Below, piece by piece: positions 44,413 through 54,207 of a DNA stretch of 64,000 bases. Location: the NCBI GenBank assembly GCA_947499505.1, contig CANMOQ010000004.1:124001-188000 (forward strand), given 5' to 3'. Source of the DNA: an uncultured Erythrobacter sp. Lineage in GTDB: Bacteria; Pseudomonadota; Alphaproteobacteria; Sphingomonadales; Sphingomonadaceae. Below the pieces are notes generated by a model, which searched no databases, was not told where the DNA came from, and saw nothing but the letters and a program-made list of their open reading frames with translations. Every line of letters starts with the position of its first letter. Position 1 is the stretch's first letter. Position numbers and translations under genes: made by a program.

Positions 44413-46682
44413 TCGCTGCCTCCTGCGTCAAACACGTTCCCAGACTGGTTCGCCCGGTGATCGCCCTCAAAATTGAGTTCCTCCAGAACCAATTTCGGCG
44501 TGTCCGAAAATGCGTTTTCGGTGATCGCGGTCTTAGGCGTGCCAACCGTGTGAACCACCCGGAACGGGGCCGATCCAGTCACAGCGTTGCGGACCACATC
44601 GGCGATCTGCACGCCGTGCAAATTCACCGAAGCGGCTGAGCCATTGGTCACAGCCTTGCCGACGTTCACTAGATTGTTGCCCGAAATATTGACGAACGGG
44701 CCGAAGGTGCTCTCGTCACGGCCGCCGCGATAGACATCGGCAATCGCGCCGCCGACATTGGCAAAGTTGCTGTTCGTAATGTCGAGATATTCGACATTGT
44801 ACTGGCCGAAATCTTCAGTCTCTGCTGCGGCGGATACGACCGTGCCCGTGATATCGGCAAAGTTGCTGTTGCGGATCGTCACGCGGTCCGCGAGTGCGCT
44901 CTTGCCAAGGGTCAGGACGTTGAATGATTTGTTCACGACCAGACCGCGTACGGACACGCCGTCCATCTCAATCCGCATATTCGACTGGATCGGGAAAGTC
45001 GTGGTGCGGATGACTGAATTGCCCACCGAATCCGGGGCGAGCTCACCATCAATCACAAGATTGCTGAGCTGCAAATTGCCGCCTTCGCGCAGCTCAATCA
45101 AAGACGGCCGCGTAAAGAGGATACGCGGCGGCTCTGCACCTTCATCAAACGCGCCGCGAATGGCGATTGTTTTGCCAAGCGGGATGGAGCGATCGACGGT
45201 GTAGTCGCCGCTGCTCAGCTGCAAGACGTCGCCATCTTCGGCGGCCATTGCCGCTTCTGCGAGGGTGCCCTCGCCCGGATGGACTTTGATGACGCGGCCA
45301 GAGGAGCCAAAGGCGAGCTCATCGCCTGGCTTTGGATACCATTTCGCGCCAACCTGATCGAGTGAGACGACCTTAAGGTCGCGCGGTGCGCCGAGCGCCT
45401 TCAACTCTGGATCGGCAGGATAGAGCAATCCGTTTTCGGCGCGCTCCATTGTAGCCGGCGCAAGGTCAACTTTCGCGGCCAATTGCTCTTCGACTTCGCC
45501 CTGCGCAACGCGGTTGCCGCTGAACGCAATGCCGGAAATATCGTCGTAGACCTCAAGAAATGACTGCCCCTCAAGACCGCTCAGCAGATTGTTTGCAAAG
45601 GTCGAATTGCTGGGCGGAGCCGAACGTTCTTCATCCGCGCCGACATTGAAGCCAACCCGCGCGCTATCGACAATCGTGTTATTCTCGATCCGGGCGCCCT
45701 CAACCTCGACATAGCGATTGACCGGCGAATTGGGCACGCCATTCATGATCGCGAGCGCGCTGGAAAATGCCGTTCCGCGCAGCCCCTCCATGTAATTGCC
45801 GCGCACCGTCTGGCCGCGATTGATTACGCGGATACCGCCGGTGTAATCCTTGCCATGCCCCATGAAGACATTGCCCTCGACGACGTTGTTGTCGCCATGC
45901 CTGAGGGTGAGCGTGCCGCGCGAGCGCAGGAACAGATTCCCGCGAAAGACATTGCCGCCCGATTTCGACGAGATGATTTCCACCTCGCCATCAGTGCGAT
46001 CAAACACATTGTAAGCGACCAATGTGTTGGAATTGAACATCGAGTATTTGCTCGTCCCGATGCGCAGCGTTTCGCCGCCATTTGAGCCGAGCACCGGGCG
46101 CGGGCCGAAGTAATTGTATTCGATCCGGTGGTTGTTCTCGCGGCTTTCCTCGCTGTCGAGCCGCACAGCCAGCGTCACGCCCTTGTTGGTTTTGCCAACC
46201 ATATGATTGTGATCGAAGCGGTTGTTTGTGCCGTAAATGCCAACCCAATAATCGGATTCGTAGCGATCCGGCTTGCTGAAATTGTCAATCACCACTTCGG
46301 TGACGCGGCTGTTGCGCGAGACGTCCTTTTTCGTGCGGCGGAAAGAGATCACTTCGCCACGCGGGCTGTAGCCGTCTTTGAAAACGAGGCCAGTTACAAG
46401 AATATGCTCGCCGCCAATGCGCAGGCTGGACTGGCCGGTGAGGAACACCTTGCCCGCCTCTTCAGAGATCACAGTAATTGGTTTGCCCGGCTTACCCTTG
46501 CCGGTAATTACCAGCTCAAAGTCGCGCCATTCGCCATTGGCCAAGATGATGACATCCCCCGCCTCAATATCCTTGAGGGCATGGGCATATTCGTTCTGAT
46601 TTCGGACAAAGTGGTTTTCTGCGAGTGCGGGGACTGATCCCAGGCACACGGCAAACACCACAAGGCATAGCCTCGACAACAT
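44409..46682 (-). CDS. Alginate lyase, polysaccharide lyase family 6 (chondroitinase B-like)
   Basis: A 757-residue exported beta-helix lyase that cuts alginate, usually preferring mannuronate/guluronate mixed or poly-G blocks. Signal peptide MLSRLCLVVFAVCLGSVPALA. The right-handed helix domain carries the catalytic Lys in EIISSKSGGNVF and Arg in LTLRHGDNNVVEGN, with the calcium-site glutamate block SNGGETLRIGTSKYS. A second helix domain occupies roughly residues 400-757, the two-domain form. ATG at 46682 follows GGGAGAG. It is the first gene of the lyase operon. Confidence 0.95.
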   Translation of the reverse strand: MLSRLCLVVFAVCLGSVPALAENHFVRNQNEYAHALKDIEAGDVIILANGEWRDFELVITGKGKPGKPITVISEEAGKVFLTGQSSLRIGGEHILVTGLVFKDGYSPRGEVISFRRTKKDVSRNSRVTEVVIDNFSKPDRYESDYWVGIYGTNNRFDHNHMVGKTNKGVTLAVRLDSEESRENNHRIEYNYFGPRPVLGSNGGETLRIGTSKYSMFNSNTLVAYNVFDRTDGEVEIISSKSGGNVFRGNLFLRSRGTLTLRHGDNNVVEGNVFMGHGKDYTGGIRVINRGQTVRGNYMEGLRGTAFSSALAIMNGVPNSPVNRYVEVEGARIENNTIVDSARVGFNVGADEERSAPPSNSTFANNLLSGLEGQSFLEVYDDISGIAFSGNRVAQGEVEEQLAAKVDLAPATMERAENGLLYPADPELKALGAPRDLKVVSLDQVGAKWYPKPGDELAFGSSGRVIKVHPGEGTLAEAAMAAEDGDVLQLSSGDYTVDRSIPLGKTIAIRGAFDEGAEPPRILFTRPSLIELREGGNLQLSNLVIDGELAPDSVGNSVIRTTTFPIQSNMRIEMDGVSVRGLVVNKSFNVLTLGKSALADRVTIRNSNFADITGTVVSAAAETEDFGQYNVEYLDITNSNFANVGGAIADVYRGGRDESTFGPFVNISGNNLVNVGKAVTNGSAASVNLHGVQIADVVRNAVTGSAPFRVVHTVGTPKTAITENAFSDTPKLVLEELNFEGDHRANQSGNVFDAGGSE

Positions 46683-46715
46683 CCCCAAAACTCTCCCGTC
46701 CTCTTATTGGGTTTG

Positions 46716-46784
46716 ACTATAAGGAGAGTCGAACGCCTGTCAATCAATCTGGCATGTTAGATTTAGATTTTTTGTAATACCAAT
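46716..46784 (-). promoter_or_regulatory. PL6 operon promoter with upstream ATACCAAT operator
   Basis: On the minus strand: ATTGGTAT (46784-46777, inside the palindrome ACCAATTGGT at 46779-46788), 33 bases, TTGACA (-35, 46743-46738), 16 bases, TATAGT (-10, 46721-46716). The PL6 ATG is 94 bases past the operator. The same layout is present at both receptor genes. Confidence 0.72.
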
Positions 46785-46788
46785 TGGT

Positions 46789-47529
46789 TTAGCCGATTTT
46801 GGCTGATGCCAAAAAGCGCTCGCGGCTCTGATTGGCCTGCTGCTGGACCTCTTCCAAGGCCTGCCTTTCGGTGGCCTCCAGCATCGCCTCAAGCAAGCGG
46901 TGGAAGTGCTCTCGCATCGCTGCCCGAGCGCCCGCTGGATCGCGATCTTTCAGCGCATCGAACACCGCACGGTGTTCCTCGGTGCGCGATTCCGCATCGT
47001 GCACGCACACAGCCTCATAGGTCGATTTAACTGCCGGAATTTCCTCACGCATCCGCCACAAGGACGTGATCGTGTGGACCATTGCGGCGTTGTTGGAAGC
47101 CTCTGCGATGGTCAGGTGAAATTGCTCATCCGCCTCGTTCGCTTCTTCTTCGCTGCCATGGCGCATTTGCTCAATCAGCACCTCCAATTTGGCGATGCCT
47201 TCATCAGAGATATTATGCGCGGCGAGCGCGGCAGATTCGGATTCGACAAGCAGCCGAGCCTCAGTCACCTCAAAGGCGCTGGCATTGGGTAGCGCCTCAC
47301 CCAAAGCGGGCGGATTTTCGCTGACATAGACACCGGAGCCAGTCTTGATTTCCAGCTTGCCAATCGCTTGCAGCGCGATCTCGGCCTCGCGGATGGTCAC
47401 CCTGCTAACACCAAGCCTTTCAGCCAGTTCGCGTTCACCAGGCAACCGGGTCCCAGGCGGGTAAGCGCCTTGGTCGATTAGCTCGGCGATTTGCTCCGCA
47501 ACGGCCTGAAAAAGTCTCTTGCTGCTCAT
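46789..47529 (-). CDS. GntR/FadR-family transcriptional regulator of the alginate locus
   Basis: A 246-residue regulator. The winged helix is at residues about 8-75 (GTRLPGERELAERLGVSRVTIREAEIALQ) and the all-helical FCD ligand domain about 95-225, with metal-ligand-type residues in EADEQFHLTIAEASNNAAMV. FadR/UxuR relatives bind sugar acids. It sits between the receptor genes and the lyase operon on the same strand. A motif ATACCAAT lies 36 bases before its ATG, suggesting autoregulation, and the same motif lies upstream of the PL6 and receptor promoters. DEH or KDG is the likely effector (inference). Confidence 0.92.
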   Translation of the reverse strand: MSSKRLFQAVAEQIAELIDQGAYPPGTRLPGERELAERLGVSRVTIREAEIALQAIGKLEIKTGSGVYVSENPPALGEALPNASAFEVTEARLLVESESAALAAHNISDEGIAKLEVLIEQMRHGSEEEANEADEQFHLTIAEASNNAAMVHTITSLWRMREEIPAVKSTYEAVCVHDAESRTEEHRAVFDALKDRDPAGARAAMREHFHRLLEAMLEATERQALEEVQQQANQSRERFLASAKIG

Positions 47530-47565
47530 TGGTGCTGGTTACTCCGCGATGGACGGGACAGTTCT

Positions 47566-47573
47566 ATACCAAT
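47566..47573. promoter_or_regulatory. ATACCAAT motif in front of the gntR gene
   Basis: TATACCAATTT at 47565-47575, 36 bases before the regulator's ATG, overlapping a possible TATAGA -10 on the minus strand. Here, unlike the other copies, the motif lies where binding would block transcription. Confidence 0.6.
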
Positions 47574-47611
47574 TTCCCTAGTCGATTTGCCTTCCTAATT
47601 CCAGTTAGGTC

Positions 47612-47650
47612 GCTGGCCGCCAATTATTGCCCCAATTATCGGCGGCCAGC
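47612..47650 (-). terminator. Strong hairpin after the first TonB receptor gene
   Basis: GCTGGCCGCC (47612-47621) pairs perfectly with GGCGGCCAGC (47641-47650) around 19 bases, starting 5 bases past the receptor stop. No T-run follows on the minus strand, so it may be a transcript stabiliser or a Rho-type site rather than a classic terminator. Confidence 0.5.
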
Positions 47651-47655
47651 CAAGC

Positions 47656-50600
47656 TTAGAATTTGAAACGAACGCCCGCGAAATAGCGCGGTCCGTATAC
47701 CTGGATCGCGCCGAAATCATCCGGCGCACCGCGGAAATTGGTGCGCGGTTCGTTGAACAGGTTGATGCCTTCCAGAGTGAATTTCACATTGTTGTTCAGC
47801 TCATAGGAAATCCGAGCCTCAAACACGCTGACATCGTCAACCGTCCGGATCCGGCCCGGTGTTGAAATGAACTGCTGGAAATAGCTGCTGCGATATTTGT
47901 AGACGCCTTGCAGGTCGAATGGGCCAATTTCGTAATAGGCCTGAGCCGACAGGACATGTTTTGAAAAACCAAAGAGGTTTGTCGGCGGGATCAGGCCCTG
48001 GACGGTCGCGCTGTTGCCATCGATATCGATATTGGTGACGCTACCGAGCGTATCGTCCTCAAATTCAAAATTTGAGTCGGCGTAGTTGTAACTGACTTTG
48101 AAACCAAGCCCATCGAGCGGTGCCGGCAGATAGCTGAACCGGTGAGCCGCAGTCACCTCGATACCGTAGATAGTGCTGGTGTCATCGATTGTTCGGATAT
48201 TGCTGACAGCAGCCACAAATGGCTGCCCATCAACAATGAAAGCTTCTTGGGTCGCGAAGGTTTCGAAACCTCCATTAAAGCTCTTGTAGTACGCATTGAA
48301 GGCAAGAATTGTATCGTCATTTGGATACCATTCGAGACCGGCATCAACATTCCATGACAACAGTGGGTCAGTGAACGGGTTACCAATCGCTGACACTACG
48401 CCCAGTGCCTCGGCAATTGTCGTAGCGCCATCGTCATCATCAGCCGTGGCATTAAAGTTTCGCCCAAAGCCGATATCGGAAGGATCAGGCCTTGAAAGCG
48501 AGCGGTAGACCGCTGCACGCCCCAGCAAATCAGGAGCAAATTCAGCAACAACATTCACGCTAGGAAGGAATTCAGTGTAGGAATTCCGCGCCGTTTCACT
48601 GGTGAAGTTAGAGAGGTCTTCAATTAGGAAGATTGAGCCCGGATCATCCCCTGGTGCACTCGTAAATGATGTCCGCAAACCAATGGAAGACACGCTCGTA
48701 TTGACGATCCGGAGGCCCACATTGCCCCGGACTGGGGTCGAACCAAATTCACTATCAAAGTTGGCCTGGATGTATCCAGCCCAAGAACGCTCCTCGACGT
48801 CACTGTTTTGAGTTGATGGCAAACTGCCATCCAAGAAGATGACATTGCCGTCCTCATCAAACTCCAGACCCGATGGATCTTCACGCTCAAGCACACGCGC
48901 AATGCAGCGCGCGTCAAAGGTCGCGAATGTGTTCGACGTGCCGATGACATTTCCAGCCAGATCGACGTTGGTGATCAGCGGGTTGCCACCAGAAATTGAC
49001 GAGAGAAAGCCGGTTTCCGGGAAGGCCGTGCGGCATTCCTGATTGGCTACAAACAGAGCACCGGAGCCGTCGGTGTCGTCGTAGTTGATTTGCAGTCTGC
49101 TAGTTCCGTTTGATGCACCTGGGACATCACGGTAGACCAATTGCTGATAGCGCAAGCCCGCTTCAATCGAGCTGAAGAAGCCGTCCATTTCATATTCGAC
49201 ATCGCCGCGCATCGCCCAGACGCTGTTAAAGCGGTCCTGCTCCAGATCGGCCCGAAGACGGGGATCATTGGCAAACAATGTGTAATCGGTGACGTCGAAG
49301 TTCTGAGTGAAGAAGTTCAGGCCCTGCGAGCCGTTCTGCCGGATCAAGACGGCGGTTTCTATACGGTCATCCGTCCCGTTTGTGCGATCATCATTCGGCG
49401 TCTGATCGCTTTCAAATGCCTCAGGGAAGAATGGGTTGCCATCGGCATCCACATCACCAAAAATGCTTTCACCGTCTTCGGTCCGAAAACGAATTTGTAC
49501 CGCCTCTTCAACTCGGCGTGTTTGAGAATAGGAGCCATCTAGCGAAAAACGCAGCCGGTCGGTTGCCTGCACGTCGATCGACAGACCGCCGCCGTAATAT
49601 TCCTCGTCGCGCTCAAGATATTCGCTGACCGCTTCGACGCGCTGCTCGTTCGTGAATTGGCGCAGAGCCCCGCTTTCGGTGACGATCAGATCAAAGTCGA
49701 GGCGGTTGGGATCGCCAGGACCATCAATCCGGCGGCCTTCAGCAAAGTTCAAATCGCTGCGCTGCTCACGAAAAAGGCGCGAGGAATATTGGAAGTCGGC
49801 GTTAATGTCGACGTTCGGACTTGGCTTGTACTGGATCGCCCCAAAGAAGGAATCACGCGTATCATCCGTGATGTTTGAACGCAGCGCATAGCTGTTGCGG
49901 GCAATGAGAAAGGGCAAGTTGACGCTGCCATCACGCAATCCGTCGATCGTGCCACCACTGGTGTCGCAATTGCCATCATCAAACACACCATCGTCGGTAT
50001 CAGCAGGATCAATCACACAGGCGCGAATGGTGTTTGAGACGTTGGCCTCTTGCTCTGGATTGGTTGTTTCATTGCGCGAGAACCCAAGTGAAATGCCAAG
50101 CTCCCCGTCGCCAAGCTGATACTGATCAACATAACTAAGCGTGCCGCGATAGCCGAATTTTTGGAAGCGTTGGTCAGCATCGATATCCAGGTTGTCCGGG
50201 TTGATGTTGAGCTTAAAATCGCCCTGAATACGCTGCTTGCCATAATCGAGCGGCTTGATCGTCTCGAGCACGATCTGTCCAGCAACACCGCCCTCAATGT
50301 AGCTCGCGGCCTGCGTCTTATAGATGCCGACCTTGCTGAACAATTCCGACGGGAATTGGCTGAAGTTTACTGAGCGATCGCCGCTGCCATTGGTGGCAAC
50401 GCGGCCATTGATGACGGTAGAGCTTAGGAAAGGACCGAGACCCCGGATCGAAATTTCGGTCGCCCCGCCCTGCTCGCGGTGAGAGCCAGCACCGGTGAGT
50501 GTTTCAAGAGCCTCGCCTATAGAGAGCGCGGGGATATCACCAATCTCATCCGCTGAAAGCGCGTCAAACACTTCAATGGAATTGCGCTTTTCTTCAATTG

Positions 50601-50784
50601 ACCCCTGGATGGTCGCCCGAATGCCGGAGACGATGATTTCGCCGTCACCCTCTTCGACGCTTTCTGGTTCGTCAGCGTCCTGAGCGATTGCCGGAACCGA
50701 AGCCAAAGCCGTGCCTGCAAGCAATGCAGCCATTGAAAATGAAATGCGCAGTGATCCGCGCGAGTTACTCTCACGAAATGTCAT
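47656..50784 (-). CDS. TonB-dependent receptor (alginate oligomer uptake)
   Basis: A 1042-residue outer-membrane receptor. Signal peptide to about residue 34 (ends ASVPAIAQ). TonB box-like and plug region about 45-170 (IEVFDALSADEIGDIPALSI, STVINGRVATN), then a 22-strand barrel ending ...YFAGVRFKF with the C-terminal Phe needed for assembly. Large (>1000 residues) sphingomonad type. Start ATG at 50784 follows GGGAGGGG. Its promoter shares the motif layout of the lyase operon, which links it to alginate. Substrate specificity is inferred from context only. Confidence 0.93.
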   Translation of the reverse strand: MTFRESNSRGSLRISFSMAALLAGTALASVPAIAQDADEPESVEEGDGEIIVSGIRATIQGSIEEKRNSIEVFDALSADEIGDIPALSIGEALETLTGAGSHREQGGATEISIRGLGPFLSSTVINGRVATNGSGDRSVNFSQFPSELFSKVGIYKTQAASYIEGGVAGQIVLETIKPLDYGKQRIQGDFKLNINPDNLDIDADQRFQKFGYRGTLSYVDQYQLGDGELGISLGFSRNETTNPEQEANVSNTIRACVIDPADTDDGVFDDGNCDTSGGTIDGLRDGSVNLPFLIARNSYALRSNITDDTRDSFFGAIQYKPSPNVDINADFQYSSRLFREQRSDLNFAEGRRIDGPGDPNRLDFDLIVTESGALRQFTNEQRVEAVSEYLERDEEYYGGGLSIDVQATDRLRFSLDGSYSQTRRVEEAVQIRFRTEDGESIFGDVDADGNPFFPEAFESDQTPNDDRTNGTDDRIETAVLIRQNGSQGLNFFTQNFDVTDYTLFANDPRLRADLEQDRFNSVWAMRGDVEYEMDGFFSSIEAGLRYQQLVYRDVPGASNGTSRLQINYDDTDGSGALFVANQECRTAFPETGFLSSISGGNPLITNVDLAGNVIGTSNTFATFDARCIARVLEREDPSGLEFDEDGNVIFLDGSLPSTQNSDVEERSWAGYIQANFDSEFGSTPVRGNVGLRIVNTSVSSIGLRTSFTSAPGDDPGSIFLIEDLSNFTSETARNSYTEFLPSVNVVAEFAPDLLGRAAVYRSLSRPDPSDIGFGRNFNATADDDDGATTIAEALGVVSAIGNPFTDPLLSWNVDAGLEWYPNDDTILAFNAYYKSFNGGFETFATQEAFIVDGQPFVAAVSNIRTIDDTSTIYGIEVTAAHRFSYLPAPLDGLGFKVSYNYADSNFEFEDDTLGSVTNIDIDGNSATVQGLIPPTNLFGFSKHVLSAQAYYEIGPFDLQGVYKYRSSYFQQFISTPGRIRTVDDVSVFEARISYELNNNVKFTLEGINLFNEPRTNFRGAPDDFGAIQVYGPRYFAGVRFKF

Positions 50785-50817
50785 GGTACCCCTCCCAAGG
50801 TAATTTGGTCATCCAGA

Positions 50818-50886
50818 AACCTAGAAGGCAGGACAGCGATGTCAACCGTTAGATCAGACCATTTTGCAATTTTCTATCATACCAAT
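50818..50886 (-). promoter_or_regulatory. Promoter of the first TonB receptor with ATACCAAT operator
   Basis: Minus strand: ATTGGTAT (50886-50879), 33 bases, TTGACA (50845-50840), 16 bases, TAGGTT (-10, 50823-50818). The ATG is 94 bases past the operator. The rest of the 50785-51066 gap has no gene; a weak GC-rich hairpin near 50930-50960 may end the second receptor's transcript. Confidence 0.7.
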
Positions 50887-51066
50887 TTAAGGCATGGTGT
50901 GCAGGTCGCATAATACAAATCAGGCGCCACCGGGGAGACGGCGACGCCTGTTGTGCTTAGACCTCCGACTTGCGGACGGTCTGCAAGATGCTTCCTCGAC
51001 TAGATCCAGATACCAATCAGGAGTAGCGCCTGTGTCCAGCCAAGAGAGCTAAAGTAAGTTTCGCCG

Positions 51067-54000
51067 TTACAGCTTCAGGGTCGCGCCAAATGTGATCCGG
51101 CGATCTGGAAGGCCTTGGAAGCACAGCAGTGCGCCTTCGTTCACGCAGCGCTGTGTAATGCGAGCCTTGGTCAGATTAACACCCTCAACGCCGATGTTCA
51201 GATAGTCCGTCACATCATAAGTAATACTGGCGTTCAGCTGCCCGCGAGACTCGGTTACCGGAGGAAAGCCCAAGGTTGAATTGAGCGTCGCACCAGCGGC
51301 CGTATCCAGCGTACGGAATGCGTCGCGCCAGGTGTATCGTGCCCGCGCTGAAATGCCGTATTTCTCATAATAGAGAGTGGCGTTGTAAGCGTGCGGCGAA
51401 AAGTCGAGCAGACCCTGAACCGCAGTAACCGGCACCGTGATATTCGGATTGATCGCCTGGAAGATATCCTCGCCTCGACCCGAGTTCTCGTTGGTTGCCT
51501 CGCCGCCGCTAAATTCCTGATAGGTGTAATTTGCAATGACGCCGAAGCCTGATGCAAAGCCCAATGTGTCTTCGAATTGAGACAGATCGTATTGAAATGC
51601 AACTTCGATACCAGTCTGCTTCGTATTGCCTGGATCGTTGATGGTCGTCAGCAACGGCGCGCAAATACCATTGCCAGGAATTGGTGACAGCACGTTACGA
51701 CCCGCAATTGGGTTGAAAATACCGCCGCCCTCGCATGGCGGGGTGATATCTCGGAAGCCGTTTGCATCCTCAAATGGATCATCCAATTGAGCCACGAAAA
51801 GGTTGGTTCGCACTTTATGAAATACGCCGACACTCAAGACAGAGGATGGCGCAAAGTACCATGAAACCGACGCGTCGTAAGACTCAACCGTTTCCGGTGC
51901 CAAATTCGGATTGCCCTGATTGACCGCACTGTTACCCCCCGTCGGGAATGCAAGTGAAAGTGACAAGTCATCAAAATCAGGGCGGTTGATATCCTCGCTG
52001 TAGCTTGCACGGATCACGATCTCGTCTGTCGCATCGAATATGACGTTCAGACGTGGCAATAGCTCTTGGTAATTGCCGCTAGAGGACACCGGCGTCACGA
52101 TGCCGCCGCCAACGTTGTTGCCGATTGAGCTGATATTTGTGCTAACCCAGCGCAGGCCGAAATTGCCCCGAAGCCGACCGAGTTCAAAATTGGCCTGACC
52201 GTAAAACGAATGAGTCTCTTCCTCAACGCGGAATGACGCACCAAGATTATTGGGTGTGTTTGGATCAAGGTCGCTGAGCAACCTGCCGCCACCCGCAATC
52301 GCAGCCTGACCGCCCGGCGTTCCATCAAGAACAGCCTGCAATTGTGCAAAAACCTCAGCCTGATTGTCAAAAGACTGATTAGGATCAATCAACAGGAAGT
52401 TTCGGAACGCTAACTCGCGGCCATCAAACTCCCCAAAATTGCTCGGACCCTCAACAAGAAGATCGGCAAAGAGTGTGCCTCGCGGGCTGTTAGCGATCGC
52501 TCCTGTTCCGAAATTCGTCTCAATTTGAGTGAAATCAACAGACGCGTCATTGTAGCGATAGCCGACGTCAAACGATGTGAAGAATGGTGTCAAATCATCG
52601 ACATCCAAGGTCGTATCGATCCGAAACGCGTTTTCAGCATTTCTCGTACGGTTATTGCCCGCCTGCACCTGGTCGAGAACAACGTTGGCCGGATCAAGAA
52701 GATCAGCCACTGTCGGAGCAAATGGCGAGTCAAAATCAATCCCGAATGTCAGCGCGCCGTTCCGCAGATCATAGATGAAAGGCACAGCGTTATCGTTGCT
52801 GGTTCCGTCAAGAGGCGTCAGCGGGTTGGGGTTGATAAAGTTAAGCTGGGTGCTGAGGTTCGGATTGGTGGTGTTTGAAACTGCCCGCGAACCTTCAAGG
52901 CGCGCCGAAAACCTTCCAAACTCAAACTCAGTACCAAGACGATAGACCTGACTGTCGGTGATGCGTGCACCGACATCGCCTGAGAAACGCAAATTGGGAT
53001 CATCATCATCAACTGCGAGATTCGGCTGAATAGTGCCGGTCAATGCGGCCTGAATGCTGCCCAGCGCAACGCCATCAAGCGATCCAAAATCAACCGTTTC
53101 AAACGTATCAGGAACGTTATTGCGATCGAGCGCACTCACGCCCGAACCCTGAATACGCGAGCTGTCTTGTGTCCGCGTCTGGTCGTTAATGATCGTGTCG
53201 AAATAGAACTTGAGATTGTCCGATGGAGCCCATTCCAGGGAACCGGAAAAGTTGATCGTCTCAAATTCAAAATTTTCCAGCTCCTGGTTAAGGAATTGGA
53301 TATTGAGAAATGGAAAGTCAGGGCCAGGCGCACCCGCGGCAGTCACCGAGTCGTTGGCATTGATCAGATTGTCACGGTCGACACGAGGACGGAATGATGT
53401 CGCCTCCTGCTCGGTATAGCTCCCGCTCAAGACAATGCCGATCTCTCCGGCGCCCGTTTCCCAAACATTGCCGAAGCTACCTGAAATACGCGGGCTAATC
53501 GTATCCGAGAGCTCGCTGTACTCGCCCTGCACTCGCACAGAAATGATCCTGTCCGTTATGTCGAGTGGCCGGATAGTGCGGAGGTTCACTGTACCGCCGA
53601 CAGCACCCTCAATTGTCTTCGCCTCGGGCGCCTTGACGACCTCTACAGAAGCAATAATTGCCGGATTGATGTCTTCAAAACTGATGCCGCCACGGCCCGT
53701 ACCCGCACTCAGAGTGGTAACGTCGTTAATCGCCACGCGGTTGTCGTTCGTGCCGCGGATTTGAACCCCGGTGCCGACACCGGCAGTCCTAGTGATCTGC
53801 ACGCCAGTAACATTCTCAAGAACCTCAGCGAGGTTTTGGTCGGGCAGCTTACCAATGTCTTCCGCTTGAATCACCTCAACCAGACTGTCCGCATTACGCT
53901 TTTCATTGAGCGCGCTCTGCAGCGAGCTGCGAATGCCGGTGACGATAATCGTGTTCTCTTCTTCAGCAGATTCGGGCGCCGCCGAATCTTGCGCCAGCGC

Positions 54001-54102
54001 GGCGCTCGGCGTGAAGGCCATGATGGCTGAACCAGCCATCAACCCTGCAAAAAGTCGCGATTTTTTTGAAGACTGCACCTCAGCGGTAAGCCGATAACCC
54101 AT
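51067..54102 (-). CDS. TonB-dependent receptor (second alginate-locus receptor)
   Basis: A 1011-residue outer-membrane receptor. The start is ATG at 54102 (MGYRLTAEVQSSKKSRLFAG), preceded by GGGAGAGAGTT; the 20-residue extension to 54162 would overlap the -35 element. Signal peptide ends SAALAQ. The plug (about 50-190) has IIVTGIRSSLQSALNEKRNA, DQNLAEVLENVTGVQITRTA, and GTVNLRTIRPLD; the barrel ends RRITFGATLKL. The two receptors are adjacent, on the same strand, each with its own promoter of the shared layout. They differ enough in sequence to suggest different oligomer lengths or compositions. Confidence 0.93.
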   Translation of the reverse strand: MGYRLTAEVQSSKKSRLFAGLMAGSAIMAFTPSAALAQDSAAPESAEEENTIIVTGIRSSLQSALNEKRNADSLVEVIQAEDIGKLPDQNLAEVLENVTGVQITRTAGVGTGVQIRGTNDNRVAINDVTTLSAGTGRGGISFEDINPAIIASVEVVKAPEAKTIEGAVGGTVNLRTIRPLDITDRIISVRVQGEYSELSDTISPRISGSFGNVWETGAGEIGIVLSGSYTEQEATSFRPRVDRDNLINANDSVTAAGAPGPDFPFLNIQFLNQELENFEFETINFSGSLEWAPSDNLKFYFDTIINDQTRTQDSSRIQGSGVSALDRNNVPDTFETVDFGSLDGVALGSIQAALTGTIQPNLAVDDDDPNLRFSGDVGARITDSQVYRLGTEFEFGRFSARLEGSRAVSNTTNPNLSTQLNFINPNPLTPLDGTSNDNAVPFIYDLRNGALTFGIDFDSPFAPTVADLLDPANVVLDQVQAGNNRTRNAENAFRIDTTLDVDDLTPFFTSFDVGYRYNDASVDFTQIETNFGTGAIANSPRGTLFADLLVEGPSNFGEFDGRELAFRNFLLIDPNQSFDNQAEVFAQLQAVLDGTPGGQAAIAGGGRLLSDLDPNTPNNLGASFRVEEETHSFYGQANFELGRLRGNFGLRWVSTNISSIGNNVGGGIVTPVSSSGNYQELLPRLNVIFDATDEIVIRASYSEDINRPDFDDLSLSLAFPTGGNSAVNQGNPNLAPETVESYDASVSWYFAPSSVLSVGVFHKVRTNLFVAQLDDPFEDANGFRDITPPCEGGGIFNPIAGRNVLSPIPGNGICAPLLTTINDPGNTKQTGIEVAFQYDLSQFEDTLGFASGFGVIANYTYQEFSGGEATNENSGRGEDIFQAINPNITVPVTAVQGLLDFSPHAYNATLYYEKYGISARARYTWRDAFRTLDTAAGATLNSTLGFPPVTESRGQLNASITYDVTDYLNIGVEGVNLTKARITQRCVNEGALLCFQGLPDRRITFGATLKL

Positions 54103-54139
54103 AACTCTCTCCCATGAACTCTTTTCGTTATTGGCTGCC

Positions 54140-54207
54140 GTTGTATATTGGCATGAACTCATGTCAACCTATTGGACAAGCCTTTAAGAAAAGTCTGTCA
54201 TACCAAT
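54140..54207 (-). promoter_or_regulatory. Promoter of the second TonB receptor with ATACCAAT operator
   Basis: Minus strand: ATTGGTAT (54207-54200), 32 bases, TTGACA (54167-54162), then TACAAC at 16-base spacing (54145-54140) or TATACA at 14. The ATG at 54102 is 97 bases past the operator. Apart from this element the 54103-54392 gap holds no gene that I can support. Confidence 0.68.

Noticed and set aside
51010..51017. Another ATACCAAT downstream of the second receptor gene
   Set aside because: It follows the receptor stop with no TTGACA at the shared spacing, so it is probably chance.
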